A program made the translations under genes and the position numbers. This document shows, piece after piece, positions 58,480 to 64,000 of a stretch of 64,000 nucleotides of DNA. The stretch is from NCBI GenBank assembly GCA_029204225.1, contig CM055104.1, positions 55,160,538 through 55,224,537 of the forward strand, in the 5' to 3' direction. Position 1 is the stretch's first letter; the number at the start of each line of letters is the position of its first letter. The notes under the pieces are model-generated. The model was not told the DNA's origin. It saw only the letters and a program-made list of their open reading frames with translations, and made no database searches. The DNA comes from Diphasiastrum complanatum (Eukaryota; Streptophyta; Lycopodiopsida; Lycopodiales; Lycopodiaceae).

Positions 58480-59200
58480 CTCTCGCTATATGCACTTAGC
58501 CTGACACTTGCAACCCAAAATTGAAGTGAATCAATATGGTATCTGCATCAAGGGGTGGAAGAAATAGTCGGCTATTTGTGGAGCCTCATAAGGGGAAACC
58601 TCTGGCCATGTGTCAACACTCCTACCAGGATTCCACATACGGAAGACTATTTCCCATATTTGTCCACCTCGCAACAGATACCTTGTACGTAGGAGGGTGA
58701 CACATGGCCGACAACTTCCCATAGGAGTGGCTCTCGGTTAGAGGCCACTTCACAATTCTACCTAATTTATAAGGAATGTCTAAAATCATTTTTAGAATCC
58801 AGTTTATAGGATGGAAAATTGTATATGAAGGCCTGCTCTCACCACCCACTCCCAATTATATTCCATAAATATCTACCCTTTGACAAAAACTCCAACTTAC
58901 CTCGTGTTTTCTTCCTTTTGTTTTCACATACTGGGTTTATTCCCCATTCGGCAATGCCATCATCAGATGCTCGCATCTTTCATCTCGGATGGTTACAACC
59001 CATCTCTCGTCCTTTGCTGTTATCATCTTTCATCATCTGCACCTTGAGAGATCAGTTAAGACTCGACTCAATTTCCTTTTGCTTGAAGCTGCATTTCATT
59101 CATGTATCTGTTGTAGAGGATCCACTGCAGCTGGTGATAGACTGATTATAGCAGCTTTGCTGACTGGATCTTCATACTGATTAATTATCTTGAAGCAAAG
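58480..59200 (+). promoter_or_regulatory. Upstream region of the SPIRAL1-like gene
   Basis: This is 0.7 kb of non-repetitive sequence between the copia element and the start codon, presumably promoter and 5' leader. A TATA-like stretch near 58800-58825 and a CT-rich stretch near 58915-58935 are visible, but no start site can be fixed. Before the insertion this region would have joined 52101-52317. Confidence 0.4.
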
Positions 59201-59955
59201 ATGGGTAGAGGAGTTAGCAGTGGTGGAGGATCTAGCTCCTTGGGTTATCTGTTTGGGTCAAACGAGCAGCCCAAACCAGCTGAGGTCCCCAGAGCTGCTC
59301 CAGTGCAGCATGAGGTTCAGCCTCTGCAGAACCAGCCTGCTGCTGCAGGTCTTTCACGGAACAATAATGCTCCTGGTTCAGCCACTGCTGTGATTAAGCC
59401 AGAAGATAGTGGCGCGTCATCAGAAACCGGTGCTCCAAGCCTTGGAAGGAGCAACAATAACTATCATCGTGCCGAAGGTCAAAATACCGGCAATTTTATC
59501 ACGGTGAGACCCTTTTAAGCTTGCGCTTTAGGATTCTTTGTGTTTTATCTGCATATCTTTGGATGTTGAGCTACCTATTTCTCCATTATTCTTGCTCCTT
59601 GTCAAGGTAAAGTCCTAGCTACAGCTCACTTCCCTTCTTCTGATATTTTGTGATAAATATCCCTTATTTCACAGCATCATAAGGTCTTTCAAATTCAGCT
59701 TTGCTAATATGCGTATCTGATCAACCCCCTTGTTTCAGTAAACAATAAGCTGTTTCACAGTTAGCATTGATCAATATGTAAGTCTGGCTCGCTGGACACG
59801 GAAATTAATCTGCATCTGCATCTAAGAAAGGTACCTAGGTTATTATGCTCAGTGTTTGTGCGTTTATGCAGGATCGTCCATCGACAAAAGTACATGCTGC
59901 TCCAGGGGGAGGTTCTTCTCTTGGATATCTTTTCGGTGGTGGTGAACGGGGTTAA
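59201..59955 (+). CDS. SPIRAL1-like microtubule-associated protein
   Basis: Two exons are joined in phase 0: 59201-59503 (donor ACG|GTGAGA) and 59872-59955 (acceptor TTTATGCAG), giving 128 residues. The N-terminus MGRGVSSGGGSSSLGYLFGS and the C-terminal PGGGSSLGYLFGGG are the paired conserved motifs that define the SPIRAL1 family. Between them lie a Pro/Gln/Ala-rich middle and the conserved NNYHRAEGQNTGNFIT followed by DRPSTKVHAAP. SPIRAL1-type proteins of land plants bind cortical microtubules, mostly at growing plus ends, and are needed for straight directional cell expansion. Length matches the family (about 110-130 residues). The start is the family-conserved MGRG. The product ends in GERG, slightly different from the usual tail. 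It is the best-preserved gene in the window and lies downstream of a young copia insertion in the same orientation. Confidence 0.94.
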
Positions 59956-62307
59956 GCATTTTCTGCAATACTTTAAGAAAGCATTGGTTTTAGTGCTCGG
60001 CGCTCTCGATATTTTCCGCTGGATGGAAGAATTGAGGCACAAACTCCATGCAGTGCAGATAACTATTTAGCAAATCTCAATTTTCGTACCAGCTTTTCGA
60101 GGGTACACCTCCAGGATTCAATAAGAATTGCAATCCGTATGAAATGTAATTGTTTTGTTTTTTTGGCTTCTAGTCAATCAGATGTTCCTGATGGCAAAAC
60201 TGTGCTTTTTTCTTAATACATTCAGTACAAACTCAAGAGAGAACAAGGTTTATTATTATGAAAAACGGGCACCAAGAGAAGCTCTTATGAATATATTTTA
60301 TAATGACATTCATACACGCATGGAGGGCGATCCAGGGAATGTAGGAGAATTATAGGCTGCTATCATCCTTAGCCATGTTCCAAGAAGAATTTTGTCTCTG
60401 ATATTTTTATATACATGAGCTTAGCATGCACCTAAGTGCTACCATGTGTTTCCCTACACATCACACTGAGCGAAATAGTGAACTGCGCTCCTTGGTGTTT
60501 GTCAGCTGAATGCTTGATTGATCATCTATAAGGGTTGAAAATTAAGATAAAGAATTAGTAGCACCATAACTTTTGCAGATTGATATTGAATGATCATAAA
60601 GACAACTGAAATTAGAGCCGTAGGAAAATCAACAAAAGTGCTCATATAATATAAAAAATCTATATCTTACTAACTAGCAAGAATTTAAGCAAATCCGACA
60701 AACACGTTTCTTGTATAGATACTTCGCAATTGAGAAGTATGAGCCATTGATTTTGAAGTTATGATGTATCAAGCAAGTAGAGGTATTGAAAAAATTTGAT
60801 ATTTTGAATGTGGATGTGCAATACAAGAATATTGTGACAGTTTTGTACATTTCTCGATGAATAGCACCAACACCCACATAATTGGCATAAGCTCCATGCA
60901 AATTTCTATAAAACTCTAGTATTACAAAGTATGCAAATAATTGTTTAAGACAATGAAAGGCTTATTTGTGTGAAGGAAACACTCCAATGTAGTAAAGCAT
61001 GTTCATGATGCACTATAGGAGCAAAATGGGGTACATGCTTGTTTAGCTGAGTAGCAAGGCCTAAAAGTATTTGTACCTCATAAGCATCAATGAGTGTAGG
61101 CATAACTGAATCTTTGAAGGATTTAATGTGACAATATCTTTGGAAGCTGATAAAATTCAATCTGAGCAATAAAGCTACGATTATACTGTCTAGCAAACAA
61201 CCCTATGAAAAAGGTCAAACATATCATGCTGTGAAGAAAATTACAAATATCGGCATCCAAATGAAATATAAAAGCCACAAGTAGCATTCACAAAGCAATC
61301 TCCTCTTATTATTCTCCCCTTCTGTACTGCATCCCTTTTCAGGTCCAACAACTACTTATTACTGTTTATAGAGAAACATGTGTCCATAACAGTAGGGCAC
61401 AACCATAAAAAAAAGGTGTTGGAAAGATTCTTCTTCAAGGGAAAAGAGGCGCCAGTTTTTGTCCTTGAAGAAAGGTCACTTTGCTCTCAAGAAAAGAGAT
61501 TGGGAAAGTATTTGGTAAGAAAAGAATAGGAATTTGCATTCTTTCTAGATCCTGTCCAGAAACTATTTGAAGCCTTCTAACGTTTTAAGCTAGCATCCCT
61601 CCTATTCTTACTTTTTATGGTGCATACAGTAATTGTTGTCATGTGTGTAGAGAATGCAAAAAGCTTACCAGCTGATAGTAAAATACAAATTTAAATCACA
61701 TCATAGCTTGCATGTGTTTTGAATATATCAGGAACATTTCAGTGGAGGAGGTCCAGGACTTGGATTCTCTTCAGTATACCACTGAAATTACCATGAATAC
61801 CATTCTAGAAGCCTTCTGAGATTGTCGTTTTTTTAACTTGGGTACAAAAAATTACCTTGTCAAAGAAGCCAATATGGGGTGTGTTGTATTTCAATTCTAT
61901 ACACTTTTCTTCTTCCACAGAGAGAGTAGACAAACTCTGGGTCATCAAATCAAGTTAGACTAAGACTAAACAGAAATTGGACTACACTAATGTGACGGCC
62001 AAGGTGGCCAAAAAACTCCAAAACCAAACGTTGTTCCTTTCCAAGGGCCTGTGCAATTGTCTTCTACTTTGTCTTGCAAAAAAAGCCCTTTTACCTAGCA
62101 TCGCCAATAATCTTTCAAGCTAAAGTGATGGACTCAAGCGTACATGTGGATAGGTGTCCCAGGGGGCATCCTGATGAGCGCAAAAGCAATGGCTAACTTC
62201 TCGCTGAGTTCACAAAAGGCATTTTCCTTCTTCTCATCTTCCACATCATGCAGCACAAAGCTCAAAATCCCAAATCTCCTTCCTTTGTATGTCAGTTGGA
62301 TCAATAA
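59956..62307. other. Spacer between convergent genes
   Basis: It holds the presumed 3' untranslated region of the SPIRAL1-like gene and then about 2 kb without recognised genes, transposon domains or RNA genes. A short plus-strand open frame (60155-60355) has no recognisable domain and is not called. Confidence 0.5.
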
Positions 62308-64000
62308 CTAAAGGCCTGCACTTGGGTTGCCAGCTTCAATCCAGCTGCACTCAGGCATTTCGTTCACACCTGCATCATTCATTTCTTTTCTTATCTTTGC
62401 TACCTCGTGCCTCCTTCCAGCTGCTGCATAGATGTTTGAGAGAAGCACGTAAGGTGCAGCATTTTCTGGCTCCAACTTCACAACACAGTCGAAGGCACGC
62501 CTTCCTATTTCCACATGGCCATGGCTTCTAGCGGCACTGAGCAAAGTCATCCAAACCAAAGCATTAGGCTGGATTGGCATTTTGCTAATAAAGTCCTCGG
62601 CATCTGCCAGGCACCCTGCACGGCCCAGAAGATCGACCATACAGACATAGTGATCAAAATTTGGTATGACACCATGATCTTTACACATGGAATCAAAGAG
62701 GTGACGACCTTCAACTACTAGACCCGAATGGCTGCATGCAGATAGAACATTAACATAAGTCACCTCATCAGGTCTTCTACCTTCCCTTCGCATTTGCTCC
62801 AAAAGTGTGAGAGCCTCCTTGCCAAGTCCTTGCTGAGTATATCCAGCAATCATCACATTCCATGACACCACGTCTCGTTCATTCATGTTGTTGAACACCT
62901 GACGTGCATCCTCTATGTGCCCACATTTTGCATACATGTCAACAAGGGTACTCCCTACAATCACATCCGACTCAAAGCCACTTTTAATGATGTCCAAATG
63001 GAGCTGCTTGCCCTGTTCCAAGGATGGGATGCTGGCACATGCTTTCAGGAGAACAAGATATGTCACAGTGTCAGGCTGCACTCCTTCCTGTTTCATTTGC
63101 TTATACAGATCAAGAGCCTCCTTGCCAAGACCTTGTTGTGCATATCCTGTGATTATTGCTGTCCATGACACCACGTCCTGTTCATGCATGTTGCTGAACA
63201 CCTGATGTGCATCCTCAATGCGCCCACATTTTGCATACATGTCAACAAGGGTGCTCCCTACAATTACATTCAACTCAAAGCCACTTTGAATGATGTCCAA
63301 ATGGAGCTGCTTGCCCTGTTCCAGGGCTGCAATGCTGGCACATGCTTTCAGGAGAACAACATATGTGACAATGGTGGGCTGCACACCTGCCTGTTTCATT
63401 TGCTCATACAGATTCAGAGCCTCCTTTCCAAGACCTTGCTGTGCATAGCCTGCAATCATCACATTCCATGACACCACATTCCGTTCATGCATGTTGTTGA
63501 AGACCTGACGTGCATCCTCTATGCACCCCCATTTTGCATACATGTCGACAAGGCCACTCCCTACAATCACATCTGACTCAAAGCCACTTTTAATGATGTC
63601 TGCATGGAAGCATTTCCCCTGTTCCAGGGCTGGGATCCTGGCACAAGCTTTTAGAACAACCACAAATGTGACCTTGTTCGGTGGTATGCCTGTCTGTTGC
63701 ATTTGCTTAAAAAGATTGATAGCCTCCTCACCTTGTCCATGATTAGCATATGCTGAGATGATAATGGTCCATGAAAACACATTGTGTTCAGGCATTGAGT
63801 CGAATACTTGGCGTGCATCCAACACACTACCGCACTTGGCATACATGTTAACAAGGGTGTTTCCTAGAAAAATGTTGGAATGAAGCCTGCTTTGGACTAC
63901 GAGGGCATGCACTCGCTTGCCCTCTGCCAGGGCTTTCCTCCTGGTGCACCCCTTCAAAAGGCAAGCATAGGTGTTGATTGGAGCTTGAATATTTTGTTGA
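62308..64000 (-). CDS. PLS-class pentatricopeptide repeat protein, 5' end outside the window
   Basis: The minus strand is open from the right edge to the stop at 62308-62310, at least 560 codons, with no intron. The first Met-like codon at 63957 is TTG and the frame continues upstream through NIQAPINTYACLL, so the start lies beyond the window. Successive P, L and S motifs (VNMYAKCGSVLDARQVFDSM, SWTIIISAYANHGQGEEAI, ITYVVLLKACA-type blocks) repeat in triplets of 101 residues. They are followed by an E motif (NALVWMTLLSAARSHGHVEI to LLSNIYAAAGRRHEVAKIRK) and the start of E+ (CSWIEAG). It ends there without a DYW deaminase domain. Such proteins bind organellar RNA one base per repeat; E-type members usually act in C-to-U editing with a partner deaminase in plastids or mitochondria. 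Targeting cannot be judged without the N-terminus. Confidence 0.93.
   Translation of the reverse strand, partial: QQNIQAPINTYACLLKGCTRRKALAEGKRVHALVVQSRLHSNIFLGNTLVNMYAKCGSVLDARQVFDSMPEHNVFSWTIIISAYANHGQGEEAINLFKQMQQTGIPPNKVTFVVVLKACARIPALEQGKCFHADIIKSGFESDVIVGSGLVDMYAKWGCIEDARQVFNNMHERNVVSWNVMIAGYAQQGLGKEALNLYEQMKQAGVQPTIVTYVVLLKACASIAALEQGKQLHLDIIQSGFELNVIVGSTLVDMYAKCGRIEDAHQVFSNMHEQDVVSWTAIITGYAQQGLGKEALDLYKQMKQEGVQPDTVTYLVLLKACASIPSLEQGKQLHLDIIKSGFESDVIVGSTLVDMYAKCGHIEDARQVFNNMNERDVVSWNVMIAGYTQQGLGKEALTLLEQMRREGRRPDEVTYVNVLSACSHSGLVVEGRHLFDSMCKDHGVIPNFDHYVCMVDLLGRAGCLADAEDFISKMPIQPNALVWMTLLSAARSHGHVEIGRRAFDCVVKLEPENAAPYVLLSNIYAAAGRRHEVAKIRKEMNDAGVNEMPECSWIEAGNPSAGL

Noticed and set aside
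58819-59145. 108-codon plus-strand frame upstream of the SPIRAL1-like start
   Set aside because: No recognisable domain, lies in the expected promoter and leader, and overlaps another short frame; not supported.
60155-60355. 66-codon plus-strand frame downstream of the SPIRAL1-like gene
   Set aside because: Not related to the SPIRAL1 motifs and no splice context or domain; treated as spacer.
62289-63854. Plus-strand frames antisense to the PPR gene
   Set aside because: They mirror the repeat structure of the PPR gene and have no family match.

Overview
This window looks like nuclear DNA of a land plant, most likely a homosporous fern. The grounds are split genes with GT-AG introns, dense and heavily decayed LTR retrotransposons of both major superfamilies, many long dinucleotide tracts, and a PLS-class pentatricopeptide gene. 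The fern assignment is inference; the plant assignment is well supported. There is no bacterial organisation, CRISPR array or rRNA, and I recognised no tRNA.

Four host genes can be supported. (1) A plus-strand peroxisomal enoyl-CoA delta-isomerase-like gene: seven exons are visible between 8590 and 19871, it ends in a PTS1 tripeptide, and its 5' exon or exons were not found. One intron of about 9.6 kb (8966-18531) is almost filled by retrotransposon remains. (2) A minus-strand two-exon gene (24290 to 22278) for a plant protein of unknown function with a coiled-coil-like Ala-rich region and one membrane segment; its intron carries a foldback repeat. (3) A plus-strand two-exon SPIRAL1-like microtubule-associated protein gene (59201-59955). 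(4) A minus-strand PLS-type PPR gene (64000 to 62308) that runs off the right edge.

Layout: 1-2480, 3' part of a gypsy chromovirus; 2481-4340, non-coding with short repeats; 4349-4745, foldback repeat; 4750-7425, PIF/Harbinger transposase remnant abutting a minus-strand gypsy remnant; 8590-19871, isomerase gene with nested gypsy and copia debris; 19872-22277, spacer; 22278-24290, membrane-protein gene; 24474-26006, microsatellites; 26148-35840, a rearranged block in which one copia and one gypsy element are each split into halves in opposite orientations; 36013-38760, a small unknown ORF, a 402-bp GA tract and a gypsy gag remnant; 38950-46240, gypsy and copia remnants, mostly minus strand; 46735-47885, a degenerate short tandem array leading into a plus-strand gypsy remnant (48083-51585); 52318-58474, a complete young copia element with 682-bp LTRs; 59201-64000, SPIRAL1-like and PPR genes, tail to tail.

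The most notable structures are: the 28.39-34.71 kb block, whose re-inversion on paper would rejoin a copia element and place gypsy gag in line with gypsy integrase; the isomerase gene expanded by its retrotransposon-filled intron; the young copia insertion about 0.7 kb upstream of the SPIRAL1-like start codon; and two unusual short-period arrays (29985-31260 and 46735-47885). I did not find a convincing new defence or metabolic system.
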